Shown: positions 7,884 through 15,982 of the stretch, in pieces
Position numbering within the stretch: position 1 is the first letter of the stretch
How the letters are laid out: each line of letters opens with the position of its first letter
Origin: CBDBCU01 sp965243185
GTDB lineage: Bacteria > Chloroflexota > Dehalococcoidia > Lucifugimonadales > UBA3495
DNA: 64,000 nucleotides
Reading direction: 5' to 3'
Assembly (NCBI GenBank): GCA_965243185.1
Contig: OZ251531.1
Span: 248,001-312,000 of the forward strand
Program-made: the position numbers and the translations under genes
The notes under the pieces: generated by a model
What the model saw: only the letters and a program-made list of their open reading frames with translations
Told to the model about the DNA's origin: nothing
Databases searched by the model: none

Positions 7884-8675
7884 TTGGTGGACAACAGCCA
7901 ACAACGCCGTATGGCTTTGGTGGTCGAGTATGAAGGCGGCAATTACGCCGGATTTCAGCTCCAAGTCCACCAGCCGACGGTGCAAGGAGAAATCGAAAGG
8001 GCGATAAACCGACTGACCGGGGAAACGGTACGCATCCGGGCGGCCAGCCGCACCGACGCCGGGGCTAACGCCTTGGGGCAAGTGGTGGACTTTCCAACCG
8101 TCAGCCGGCATCCGGCGGATACCTTTCTCAAGGCATTGAACTACTATCTGCCCACGGATATTCGGGTGCAGCAGGCTTTTGAGATGACGCCGGATTTTCA
8201 CTCCCGGCGGGATGCGGTCAGTCGGATTTACCGCTATCAAATCCTGAACCGGGCGGCTCCCCCCGCCTTGCGGCGGCGGGAATGGCACTGGATACGGGAA
8301 GGCTTAACAGTAGAAAGGATGAACCGGGCGGCGCAGGATTTGGTGGGCGTCCACGATTTCCGCCCCTTGGCCTCGGGGCATCCCCCGGACAAAAGCGCAG
8401 TGCGGCAAGTCTATCGGTGGGAAGTAGCCGGGGAAGGCGCGGAAGTGGTTATCCACTGCGAAGGCAGCGGCTTTCTGCGGCAGCAGATACGCCGGGCCAA
8501 CGCCATCTTGGTGGAAATCGGCAAGGGCAACTGGCCGGTGGATACTCTGCAACGGCTTTTGGCCGGGGCGGACACTCCCGAAGCTGCCGGCAACTGGCCG
8601 GTACTGCCGGCTTACGGGTTGTGCCTGGTGCAGGTAACCTATTCGGATTTTGGGGCAAAGGTAAAAGCGCGATGA
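7884..8675 (+). CDS. truA: tRNA pseudouridine synthase A (positions 38-40)
   Basis: Converts uridines 38-40 of the anticodon stem to pseudouridine. The catalytic Asp is in RAASRTDAGANALGQVV (about residues 51-67), and the YRYQILNR and GSGFLRQQIRRANAILVEIGKG motifs follow. Length 263, normal. The start is uncertain. TTG at 7884 gives MVDNSQQRRM before the conserved ALVVEYEGGNYAGF; ATG at 7911 would begin directly at it. Neither has a strong SD. The stop overlaps the rplM start in an ATGA, indicating coupling with ribosomal protein synthesis. Confidence 0.93.
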   Translation: MVDNSQQRRMALVVEYEGGNYAGFQLQVHQPTVQGEIERAINRLTGETVRIRAASRTDAGANALGQVVDFPTVSRHPADTFLKALNYYLPTDIRVQQAFEMTPDFHSRRDAVSRIYRYQILNRAAPPALRRREWHWIREGLTVERMNRAAQDLVGVHDFRPLASGHPPDKSAVRQVYRWEVAGEGAEVVIHCEGSGFLRQQIRRANAILVEIGKGNWPVDTLQRLLAGADTPEAAGNWPVLPAYGLCLVQVTYSDFGAKVKAR

Positions 8676-9118
8676 AACGAACCAGTACCTACTTTCCCAA
8701 GAGCGGGGAAGTTCCGCAGCGGTGGCGGCTGATTGACGCCACCGGGCAGCCTTTGGGCCGCTTGGCCCGCAATGTGGCGGTGGCCCTGCAAGGGAAAGAC
8801 CGGCCCGACTACACGCCGCACGTCCTCACCGGCGACCATGTGGTGGTGGTAAATATGGACCAGGTGCGGGTTACCGGCCACAAGCTGCTGCAAAAGACCT
8901 ACTACCGGCACAGCGGCTATGTGGGCAACCTGAAGTCCTTTATCCTGCGGGATTTGCTGGCCGACCATCCCGACCGGGTGCTGCAACTGGCGGTGAAAGG
9001 GATGTTGCCGCGCAACAAGTTGGGGCGGGAGATGCTGAAACGGCTGAAGGTTTATGCCGGCGACCAACACCCGCACCAAGCCCAGTTGGGGCAACTGAAT
9101 ACGGAACAGGAGGGTTAG
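8672..9118 (+). CDS. rplM: 50S ribosomal protein L13
   Basis: Early-assembling large-subunit protein of 148 residues. Family features: RWRLIDATGQPLGRLARNVA, the GDHVVVVNMDQVRVTGHKL strand, YYRHSGYVG, and VKGMLPRNKLGREMLKRLKVYAG. The ATG overlaps the truA stop as ATGA. A larger open frame reaching back to 8282 is just truA read in another phase. rplM-rpsI is a standard pair. Confidence 0.97.
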   Translation: MKRTSTYFPKSGEVPQRWRLIDATGQPLGRLARNVAVALQGKDRPDYTPHVLTGDHVVVVNMDQVRVTGHKLLQKTYYRHSGYVGNLKSFILRDLLADHPDRVLQLAVKGMLPRNKLGREMLKRLKVYAGDQHPHQAQLGQLNTEQEG

Positions 9119-9124
9119 ACCGCT

Positions 9125-9535
9125 TTGGTGCAGTCGGAGACGCAGCAGCAGTATTTCTACGGAACCGGGAAGCGCAAGACCGCCATCGCCAAGGTGCGGA
9201 TTTACCCCAGCGATGACCGGGTGGCGACGGTCAACGACAAGCCGCTGGAGCAGTATTTCAACTGGCTGCCCTGGCAAACCACGGTTAACGAACCCTTTGC
9301 GGTAACGAACACCGGCGGCCAGTTCCGGCTGGTGGCTAAAGTCCAGGGCGGCGGCGTCAACGCCCAAGCCGAAGCCATCCGGCACGGCATCGCCCGGGCC
9401 CTGATTGTCTATGACGGGGAGCTGAAAGCCACCCTGCGGCGGCACGGGCTGGTGACGCGGGATTCCCGCATCAAGGAAAGCAAGAAGTACGGGCTGAAAC
9501 GGGCCCGGCGCGCCCCGCAATACACCAAGCGGTAG
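9125..9535 (+). CDS. rpsI: 30S ribosomal protein S9
   Basis: S9, whose C-terminal Lys/Arg tail touches P-site tRNA. The 136 residues include FYGTGKRKTAIAKVRI, the VQGGGVNAQAEAIRHGIARAL segment and the terminal GLKRARRAPQYTKR. The start codon is TTG at 9125, or GTG at 9128. AGGAGGG at 9108-9114 is 10 nt from the first, which I prefer. It is the last gene of the superoperon; a strong hairpin follows. Confidence 0.96.
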   Translation: MVQSETQQQYFYGTGKRKTAIAKVRIYPSDDRVATVNDKPLEQYFNWLPWQTTVNEPFAVTNTGGQFRLVAKVQGGGVNAQAEAIRHGIARALIVYDGELKATLRRHGLVTRDSRIKESKKYGLKRARRAPQYTKR

Positions 9536-9577
9536 CCGCGAATTCCGCCAGATTCTTTTAGCGTCGGCAAAGTTTTA

Positions 9578-9609
9578 CCGGGACGGTTCCGTGGAACCGT
9601 CCCGGTTTT
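9578..9609 (+). terminator. Intrinsic terminator of the ribosomal operon
   Basis: A 12-bp perfect stem (CCGGGACGGTTC paired with GAACCGTCCCGG) with a 4-nt loop is followed by TTTTG. It lies between convergent rpsI and the minus-strand CcdA gene and could stop transcription from both sides. Confidence 0.85.
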
Positions 9610-9641
9610 GCTATCGTCCATTGGCAACAGGGAAAGGGCGT

Positions 9642-10520
9642 TCACAGCAACCCGCCAATGGTCAGCCAGTAAAAGATGATGTAGGCTCCGGCCAGCACCA
9701 TCAGCCACGCGCCGATGGGGTGAATGTAAGGCAAGGCGCGGCGCAGAAACCGCACCATCGCCCCCTTGAATAGCGCCATTCCCAAAGTCAAGACCATTAT
9801 CACCAAGCCCATACCCAAGGCAAAGAGGACGAAGTTGAGCAGGATGTTGAGAAAGCCGATATTGGCGGCGCTGACGCCCAACACCGCCAGAAAGATGGGC
9901 AAAGTGCAACTGAGCGACGCCACGCCGTAGCTGACGCCAAAGAGAAAATAGCCGCGGATGCCTACTTCCGTTGGCTCGCCGATACGGGCGGCGGCCCGGG
10001 CGGCCACTCCGGTATAGAGCTTGCCGCCGCTGACCAGCCAAGCCCCGGCTACTGCCAGCAAGATGCCTACGGCCAGTCCGAACCAGGGCAGCGCCCGGGC
10101 GATAAAAGACGCCCCCGCTCCGATAAGGGCGCCGGCTACGCCGAAAAGCAGGACAAAGCCGGCGGTAACAACCAATCCCACCAACAAAGCTCGGGGCAAT
10201 TGGCGGAAAAATCCGGCGGAACCGGCCGCTGCGCCGCCGCCCAAATACAAGCCCAAGTAAGCCGGCAGCAGCGCAAAGCCGCAAGGATTGACCGCCGATG
10301 CCATCCCGGCGGCCAGAGCAAAGACCGCGGAGACGCCATACAAGCCGCCCAAGAAGTTAGCCGACCGGCCAGCCAGCAATTCGACAAAGTGGTTGACCGC
10401 GTCAATGTCGGTGTCGCTGCCCAGAGTCCGCGCGCCAACTACCGCCAGGATAATGGCGGCGGCGGCAACAAGGATGGTGATGAGGTAGGGGCGGCGGGAA
10501 GGTTGGGGGGCGGTTTGCAT
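9642..10520 (-). CDS. CcdA/DsbD-type thiol-disulfide transmembrane protein
   Basis: Membrane protein expected to pass reducing equivalents from cytosolic thioredoxin to the outside, for cytochrome c maturation or disulfide reduction. Of 292 residues, 1-35 form a first helix and 36-60 a polar loop. Then come about six further hydrophobic segments. The paired redox cysteines are in SAVNPCGFALLPAYLGLYLGG and GVSYGVASLSCTLPIFLAVLG, the two family signatures. No thioredoxin domain is attached and no ccs/ccm genes are near. It overlaps nothing but starts 2 nt after the phosphohexomutase stop, so it is the distal gene of the SAM-riboswitch operon. The substrate is unknown. Confidence 0.85.
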   Translation of the reverse strand: MQTAPQPSRRPYLITILVAAAAIILAVVGARTLGSDTDIDAVNHFVELLAGRSANFLGGLYGVSAVFALAAGMASAVNPCGFALLPAYLGLYLGGGAAAGSAGFFRQLPRALLVGLVVTAGFVLLFGVAGALIGAGASFIARALPWFGLAVGILLAVAGAWLVSGGKLYTGVAARAAARIGEPTEVGIRGYFLFGVSYGVASLSCTLPIFLAVLGVSAANIGFLNILLNFVLFALGMGLVIMVLTLGMALFKGAMVRFLRRALPYIHPIGAWLMVLAGAYIIFYWLTIGGLL

Positions 10521-10522
10521 CG

Positions 10523-11938
10523 TTACACCCCCAAATACTCCGCCGCCGCATCGAGCAGTTGGGTTACCCGCTCCGGGGATTCGGCTTCGCAGTAGATGCG
10601 GAGCAGGGGTTCAGTGCCGGAAAATCGGGCGGCCAGCCATGCCCTGTCGAAAAAGAGCCGCCGTCCGTCGATTTCATCGGCGGCGCGCACCGGCAATCCA
10701 GCCAGTTGGGTTAAAGCGCTGCCCTGCAAACGGGCTTGGATGTTCTGCCGGGCGGCCGGGTCAAAGGCAATATCCCGCCGCTGGTAGTAGTGGGGGCCAA
10801 CTTGGGCAAAGAGCTGCTGCACCAGTTGGGACGGGGTTTTGCCGGTTTTTGCCATATATTCCAGTAGATACAGGCCGCTGAGGATGCCGTCTCGCTCCGG
10901 GATGTGGCCGCGGAAGGCAAAACCGCCGCTTTCCTCGCCGCCCATCAGTCCGTCCACTGCCGAAAATTGCGGGCCGATATTCTTGAAACCCACCGGCATT
11001 TCATCGACCGGGACGCCAAACTTCTCCCCCAACTTGTTCAACATCATCGAGGAAGTAACGCCCTTGACCAACGGGCCGCGCTGCCCCTTATGCTCCAGCA
11101 GATAAAGAGCCAGCAGGGAAAAGACTTCCAGGGTGCTGACAAAACGCCCCTGTTCATCAACCAGTCCCACCCGGTCGGCGTCGCCGTCCAAAGCAATGCC
11201 GACCGACGCCCCTTGCGCCGGCACTTGCGCCATCAACCCGGCCAGGTTATGGGCAATAGGCTCGGGCTGTTCCATTCCGGGGAAAGCCGGATTGCGGTAT
11301 CCGTTCAGTTCGGTAACGGCAGTAGTGCCGCCAGCCAGGAAAGCCGGCAAGTAGCCGGCGCCGGCCCCAAACATTGCATCCACTAGTATCTTGAATCCAG
11401 CGGTGCGGATGGCGGCCAAGTCAATCAGGGCGGCGATGCGCTCCCGATAGGGCGGGTCAGGGTCAAAGTCAACTATCAATCCCTGCCGGCGGCCTTCCGC
11501 CAGAGATACCGTTACCGGCAGGCCGGCGGCGGAGATATGGGCTTCGAGGCGGTCGGTGATTTCCTGAGTGGCGCTGCCGGCATATTCGGGTTTGAACTTG
11601 AATCCGTTCCAGTGGCCGGGGTTGTGGCTGGCGGTGATGATGGCCGCCCCGGCCGCCTGCCGGGCCAGGACATTGAAACTGACCACCGGCGTAGGGGCGG
11701 CCAGGTCGCAGAGGTAAGCGCGGATGCCGTTGCCGGCGCAGACCGCCGCCACGGTTTCGGCAAACTCCCGGGAGAGAAAGCGGGTATCGTAGCCGACAAC
11801 CAGCCCTTGCCCGGCTTGCCCGGTACCCCGCAGGTAGTCGGCCAAGCCTTGGGCGCAGCGGGCGACATTGGCAAAGGTAAAATCCTCGGCAATGATCGCC
11901 CGCCAGCCATCGGTGCCAAACTTAATGGCGGCAGTCAT
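10523..11938 (-). CDS. Phosphoglucomutase/phosphomannomutase family
   Basis: Alpha-D-phosphohexomutase that moves phosphate between C1 and C6 of a sugar. All four active-site loops are seen: the phosphoserine loop TASHNP (about residues 102-107), the Mg loop DGDADR, the sugar loop GEESGG and the phosphate loop SGTEPLLRIYCEA near the end. Length 471 is normal. Family members act on glucose, mannose or glucosamine phosphates; the sequence alone does not fix the substrate. It lies 35 nt after metK in the same direction, with the CcdA-like gene directly after it. Confidence 0.93.
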   Translation of the reverse strand: MTAAIKFGTDGWRAIIAEDFTFANVARCAQGLADYLRGTGQAGQGLVVGYDTRFLSREFAETVAAVCAGNGIRAYLCDLAAPTPVVSFNVLARQAAGAAIITASHNPGHWNGFKFKPEYAGSATQEITDRLEAHISAAGLPVTVSLAEGRRQGLIVDFDPDPPYRERIAALIDLAAIRTAGFKILVDAMFGAGAGYLPAFLAGGTTAVTELNGYRNPAFPGMEQPEPIAHNLAGLMAQVPAQGASVGIALDGDADRVGLVDEQGRFVSTLEVFSLLALYLLEHKGQRGPLVKGVTSSMMLNKLGEKFGVPVDEMPVGFKNIGPQFSAVDGLMGGEESGGFAFRGHIPERDGILSGLYLLEYMAKTGKTPSQLVQQLFAQVGPHYYQRRDIAFDPAARQNIQARLQGSALTQLAGLPVRAADEIDGRRLFFDRAWLAARFSGTEPLLRIYCEAESPERVTQLLDAAAEYLGV

Positions 11939-11973
11939 AGGTCTCCTTTGGCCTTATGCTACGGCAGGGGCGG

Positions 11974-13197
11974 CTAGATGCCGGATTTTTGCCGTAGCAG
12001 GTCAGCCTTGTCGGTGCGCTCCCAAGGCAAATCCAGGTCGTTGCGCCCGAAGTGGCCGTAGGCGGCGGTGCGGCGATAGATGGGCCGGCGCAGGTTCAGG
12101 TCTTCGATGATGGCCCCGGGGCGCAGGTCAAAGTTTTCCTGCACCAGCTCCTCGATGCGGTCATTATCCAAGTGGTTGGTGTCAAAGGTTTCCACAGAGA
12201 CGGAGATGGGGTCGGCAACGCCGATGGCGTAGGAAACGATGACTTCTACCCGGTCGGCAAGGCCGGCGGCCACCAGATTTTTGGCAACATAGCGGGCGGC
12301 GTAGGCCCCGGAGCGGTCAACCTTCGTGGGGTCTTTGCCGGAAAAAGCGCCGCCGCCGTGACGGGCAATGCCGCCGTAAGTGTCCACCAGAATTTTGCGC
12401 CCGGTCAAGCCGGTATCCCCCTGGGGGCCGCCGACCACGAACCAGCCGCTGGGGTTGACGAAAATGTTGGTATCGGCGTCCATCAAATCGCCGGCAATGG
12501 GCTTGATGACCTGCTGTTTGATGTCGTGCCGCAGCTGCTGATTGAAAGCGTCCCGGTTGGCGTGGTCATCGTGCTGGGTGCTGATGACTACAGCGTCAAC
12601 CCGGTAGGGCTTGCCGTGCCGGTACTCCACCGTAACCTGGGACTTCCCGTCGGGGCCGAGGTAAGGCAGGAGGCCCTCTTTGCGGACCGTGGCCAACTGC
12701 TCGACCAAGCGGTGGGAGAGGTCGACGGTCAGGGGCATCAGAGCGTCGGTTTCGTTGCAGGCAAAGCCGACCATCATCCCCTGGTCGCCGGCGCCGGTAG
12801 CCCGGCGGGCGTCAGCGGCGGCCGAATCGTCATCCCGGTGTTCGAGGGCGGTAGTAACGCCGCCGCTGATGTCCGGGGACTGCTTGCTGACATGGGCGAC
12901 CACGCCACAGGAATTGCCGTCCAAGCCGTACTTGACATCGGTATAGCCAATGTCCTGCATCACCTGGCGGGCGATTTCGTTAAAGTCCAGTTCCGAGGCG
13001 GTGGTAATTTCCCCGGTAACCATTATCAGGTTCTTGGTAGCAACCGTTTCGCAGGCGACCCGGCTGCCGCGGTCGCCGGAAAGAGCGGCGTCGAGGACAG
13101 CATCGGAAATCTGGTCGCAGAGCTTGTCCGGGTGGCCTTCCGTTACCGACTCGGAAGTCAGCAGATACTTGGGCGAAACCATAAACTGAATGGGCAT
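11974..13197 (-). CDS. metK: S-adenosylmethionine synthetase
   Basis: Makes S-adenosylmethionine from methionine and ATP. From ATG at 13197 the product is 407 residues. Key parts are the N-terminal TSESVTEGHPDKLCDQISDAVLD, the DAGDQGMMVGFACNET loop and GGAFSGKDPTKVDRSGAYAARYVAKNLV. AGGAGG lies about 8 nt before this ATG, while a longer open frame to 13317 adds 40 non-homologous residues and is rejected. Between residues about 145 and 160 is the normal QSPDIS segment. Placed after ahcY and downstream of the SAM-I riboswitch operon head, so likely repressed by its own product. Confidence 0.96.
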   Translation of the reverse strand: MPIQFMVSPKYLLTSESVTEGHPDKLCDQISDAVLDAALSGDRGSRVACETVATKNLIMVTGEITTASELDFNEIARQVMQDIGYTDVKYGLDGNSCGVVAHVSKQSPDISGGVTTALEHRDDDSAAADARRATGAGDQGMMVGFACNETDALMPLTVDLSHRLVEQLATVRKEGLLPYLGPDGKSQVTVEYRHGKPYRVDAVVISTQHDDHANRDAFNQQLRHDIKQQVIKPIAGDLMDADTNIFVNPSGWFVVGGPQGDTGLTGRKILVDTYGGIARHGGGAFSGKDPTKVDRSGAYAARYVAKNLVAAGLADRVEVIVSYAIGVADPISVSVETFDTNHLDNDRIEELVQENFDLRPGAIIEDLNLRRPIYRRTAAYGHFGRNDLDLPWERTDKADLLRQKSGI

Positions 13198-13298
13198 GGG
13201 TTTGTTCCTCCTTATTGCTGCGGCGGCGGGCCGGGGGCGTTGACCGCAAAGTTTGAGCCGGCCCGCCGCGCCGGTTGGCGGCTGGGACAAGGCAAGGG

Positions 13299-14570
13299 CT
13301 AAGTGCCTTCCTCCCAACTTTCCTGATACCGCTGCTGGTCGGCGGTGAGGGCGTCGATGTGAATGCCCATCGACTCCAGCTTGAGCCGGCCCACTTCCTG
13401 GTCCGTTTCCGTGGGGACGACATAGACGCCCGGCGTCAGATTGCCCTGATTTTTGACCAGATACTCGACGCTGAGGGCTTGGTTGGCAAAGCTCATATCC
13501 ATCACGGCAGAGGGATGGCCTTCAGCGGCCGCCAGGTTAATCAGCCGGCCCTCGCCCAAGAGGTAGAGCCGCCGCCCGTCTTTAGTGGTGTATTCCTCGA
13601 CAAAGGGGCGGACTTCCCGGTGGCTGGTGGACATTGCTTCGAGGGCGGGGATGTCGATTTCGACATTGAAATGGCCGCTGTTGGCAATCAGCGCGCCATC
13701 CGGCATTGCCGCCATGTGGTCGCCGCTGATGGTGTGGCGGCCGCCGGTAACGGTGATAAAGACTTCGCCAACCTGCGCCGCTTCCAGTCCGGGCATTACG
13801 GTGAAACCGTCCATCACGGCTTCGAGGGCGCGGACGGCGTTGACTTCGGTAACGATGACATGAGCGCCGAGGCCGCGGGCCCGGGAAGCCACGCCGCGGC
13901 CGCACCAGCCATAGCCGCCGACTACTACCTTGCGGCCAGCCCAAAGGATGTTGGTGGCCCGGGTGATGCCGTCCAGAGTGCTTTGCCCGGTGCCATAGCG
14001 GTTGTCAAAGAAATGCTTGGTTTCGGCTTCGTTGACGGCAATGATGGGGTAGCGGAGCGCGCCGTCCGCAGCCATCGCGTTCAAGCGGATGACGCCGGTG
14101 GTAGTTTCCTCAGTGCCGCCCAACACCGTGGGCAGCAGTTCGGCGCGGCCGCGGTGGAGCATACTCACCAGGTCAGCGCCATCGTCCATCGTGTATTGGG
14201 GCTGGCAGTCCAGCACCGCGCTGAGGTGTTGGTAGTAGGTTTCGTTGTCCTCGCCCTTGATGGAGTAGGTCGGGATGCCGTACTCCCTGACCAATGCGGC
14301 GGCTACTTCGTCCTGGGTGCTGAGGGGATTGCTGGCGCAGAGGGACAGGTCAGCACCGCCGTCCCGGAGGGTAATCGCCAGGTTGGCGGTTTCAGTGGTT
14401 ACATGGAGGCAGGCGGCCATACGCAGCCCCTGCAAGGGTTTTTCGCGGGCAAAGCGTTCCCGGATAATGCGGAGAACGCCCATCTCCCGCTCGGCCCACT
14501 GGATACGATTTACTCCGTCTTTAGCCAGGGACAAGTCCCTGACATCGCCCTGGGTACTTTGAACAGCCAA
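13299..14570 (-). CDS. ahcY: Adenosylhomocysteinase
   Basis: Hydrolyses S-adenosylhomocysteine to adenosine and homocysteine with a bound NAD, clearing the inhibitor left by SAM-dependent methylases. Seen: DLSLAKDGVNRIQWAEREMGVL, HVTTETANLA, the NAD-binding GGYGWCGRGVA and NSGHFNVEID. The start is TTG at 14570: an AAGGAG sits 7 nt before it and translation gives LAVQSTQGDVRDLSLA, exactly where the family begins. The open frame goes 37 codons further to 14681 but would overlap the rhodanese gene. Product 423 residues, with no insertion of the long eukaryotic type. Confidence 0.96.
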   Translation of the reverse strand: MAVQSTQGDVRDLSLAKDGVNRIQWAEREMGVLRIIRERFAREKPLQGLRMAACLHVTTETANLAITLRDGGADLSLCASNPLSTQDEVAAALVREYGIPTYSIKGEDNETYYQHLSAVLDCQPQYTMDDGADLVSMLHRGRAELLPTVLGGTEETTTGVIRLNAMAADGALRYPIIAVNEAETKHFFDNRYGTGQSTLDGITRATNILWAGRKVVVGGYGWCGRGVASRARGLGAHVIVTEVNAVRALEAVMDGFTVMPGLEAAQVGEVFITVTGGRHTISGDHMAAMPDGALIANSGHFNVEIDIPALEAMSTSHREVRPFVEEYTTKDGRRLYLLGEGRLINLAAAEGHPSAVMDMSFANQALSVEYLVKNQGNLTPGVYVVPTETDQEVGRLKLESMGIHIDALTADQQRYQESWEEGT

Positions 14571-14640
14571 AAGGTAACTCCTTAGGTTTTGATTTAGCGC
14601 GGCCTCAAGCCGTCCGGCCAGTCCGGGCAAAGGGATGGGA

Positions 14641-15000
14641 TTAGGCGTCGGCCCCGTAGGAAGTGGGATGACCGGCGGCAATCCAGGCCGGGGTACCGTC
14701 CTCGATGTTGTAGAGGTTTTCGGTATCGTAGCCCATCGAGAAGGCTACTTCGCAAGCCAAGCCGCTACGGACGCCCATGGCGCAGATGAACAGCAGACGC
14801 TTGTCCCGGGGGACTTCGTCGATGCGGTCCGCCAAGTCGTCGATGGGAATGTGCTTGGCCCCGCTGATATGGCCGGTGACCCATTCGTCATCCCGGCGGA
14901 CATCAACGACCACGGTGCCGTCGGTATCGGCGTCGCGGATGGAACGGGCTTCGTCGGAATCGACCCGGTAGTAGGGTTCGCCGGGTTCCTGTCTGGGCAT
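14641..15000 (-). CDS. Single-domain rhodanese-like sulfurtransferase
   Basis: A 119-residue rhodanese domain (sulfur transfer to a thiol acceptor or protein). DVRRDDEWVTGHISGAKHIP gives the first half, and the active-site loop CAMGVRS with its Cys is near residue 73. AAGGAGG is about 7 nt before the ATG. The location between mtnP and ahcY suggests a role in sulfur handling during methionine or homocysteine recycling, but that is inference. Single rhodanese domains are functionally diverse. Confidence 0.88.
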   Translation of the reverse strand: MPRQEPGEPYYRVDSDEARSIRDADTDGTVVVDVRRDDEWVTGHISGAKHIPIDDLADRIDEVPRDKRLLFICAMGVRSGLACEVAFSMGYDTENLYNIEDGTPAWIAAGHPTSYGADA

Positions 15001-15040
15001 TTTGCATTGCCTCCTTGCTGAAAGTTGCTCGACCTTTGTT

Positions 15041-15103
15041 CTGGATTCCCGCTGGCGCGGGAATGACGGTGCCTACTGGATTCCCGTTGGCTGGGAATAG
15101 CGG
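15041..15103. repeat. Two tandem copies of the GGATTCCC hairpin repeat
   Basis: CTGGATTCCCGCTGGCGCGG then GAATGACGG is one copy; a second, degenerate copy (TGGATTCCCGTTGGCTGGGAA) follows at once. Each forms a short stem. Copies recur at 24318, 26786, 28416 and 54009. It splits the otherwise tight mtnP-rhodanese junction. Confidence 0.8.
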
Positions 15104-15112
15104 GTTAAGGGA

Positions 15113-15982
15113 TTAGTTCAGGTACTTGCCGACCAAGGGCGACAGTTTCTCCTTTACTTCCGGGGGGATGACTTCCGGGTTGGTAATGATGGCGTCTTTG
15201 AGGGCGGAGCCGCAGCCGCAGCCGGCCGGTTCGCCCAAGCGGGGAAGGACCCGGCGCAACATTTCCCGGGAGTTGGATACATTTTTCAGCAGGTTCTGCA
15301 CCACCATTTCCACGGTTACGGTTTCCTCGGATTCGTGCCAGCAATCATAGTCGGTAATCCAAGCCATTGTCGCATAGCACATTTCGGCTTCCCGGGCCAG
15401 CTTGGCTTCGGGAAGGGCGGTCATCCCGATAATGTCCGCGCCCCAGGAACGGTACATAAAGGATTCGGCTTTAGTGGAAAAGGCCGGCCCTTCCATCACC
15501 ACCATAGTTCCCCCGGAGTGGTTGACAATGCCGAGTTCACTGGCGGCGGCGGCGATAACCGCGCTGCTGCCGGGGCAAAAGGGTTCGGCAAAGCCGATAT
15601 GGGCGACGATGCCGGAGTCAAAAAAGGTGCTGACCCGGCGGCGGGTGCGGTCGATAAGTTGGTCGGGTATCACCAGGTCCAAGGGGGCAAAATCCTCTTT
15701 CAGACTGCCCACCGCGCTGACCGAAATGAGCCGTTGGACGCCCAAAGTTTTCAGGGCATAGATGTTAGCGCGTACCGGAATGGCGGTGGGATTGAGGCGA
15801 TGGCCGCGGCCGTGGCGCGGCAGAAAGGCAACCCGGGTATTCTCGAGAGTACCAACGACGATGGCATCGCTGGGTTTGCCAAAGGGGGTATTCAGTTCGA
15901 GGCGGCGGACGGCGGACAAGCCCTCGAGGTCATAAAGGCCGCTGCCGCCGATAACGCCGATAGTTGCGGTCTGGTCCGTCAT
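15113..15982 (-). CDS. mtnP: S-methyl-5'-thioadenosine phosphorylase
   Basis: Phosphorolysis of methylthioadenosine to adenine and methylthioribose-1-phosphate, the substrate of MtnA encoded upstream. The 289-residue protein has the family start IGVIGGSGLYDLEGL, the phosphate-binding PRHGRGHRLNPTAIPVRANI, VVMEGPAFSTKAES and GMTALPEAKLAREAEMCYATMAWITDYDCWH. The Met/Thr/Asp pattern of the last two favours MTA over guanosine or inosine. Its start is adjacent to the stop of the preceding propeller gene. C-terminal CGCG-containing tail is typical of the MTAP group. Confidence 0.95.
   Translation of the reverse strand: MTDQTATIGVIGGSGLYDLEGLSAVRRLELNTPFGKPSDAIVVGTLENTRVAFLPRHGRGHRLNPTAIPVRANIYALKTLGVQRLISVSAVGSLKEDFAPLDLVIPDQLIDRTRRRVSTFFDSGIVAHIGFAEPFCPGSSAVIAAAASELGIVNHSGGTMVVMEGPAFSTKAESFMYRSWGADIIGMTALPEAKLAREAEMCYATMAWITDYDCWHESEETVTVEMVVQNLLKNVSNSREMLRRVLPRLGEPAGCGCGSALKDAIITNPEVIPPEVKEKLSPLVGKYLN

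Noticed and set aside
6261..8288. 675-codon ORF on the minus strand opposite rpoA-rplQ-truA
   Set aside because: High GC antisense shadow. The product has no recognisable domain, and the plus-strand genes are certain.
12052..14585. Long plus-strand ORFs opposite metK and ahcY
   Set aside because: Shadows of minus-strand enzymes with complete motifs; Gly/Val-rich low-complexity products.
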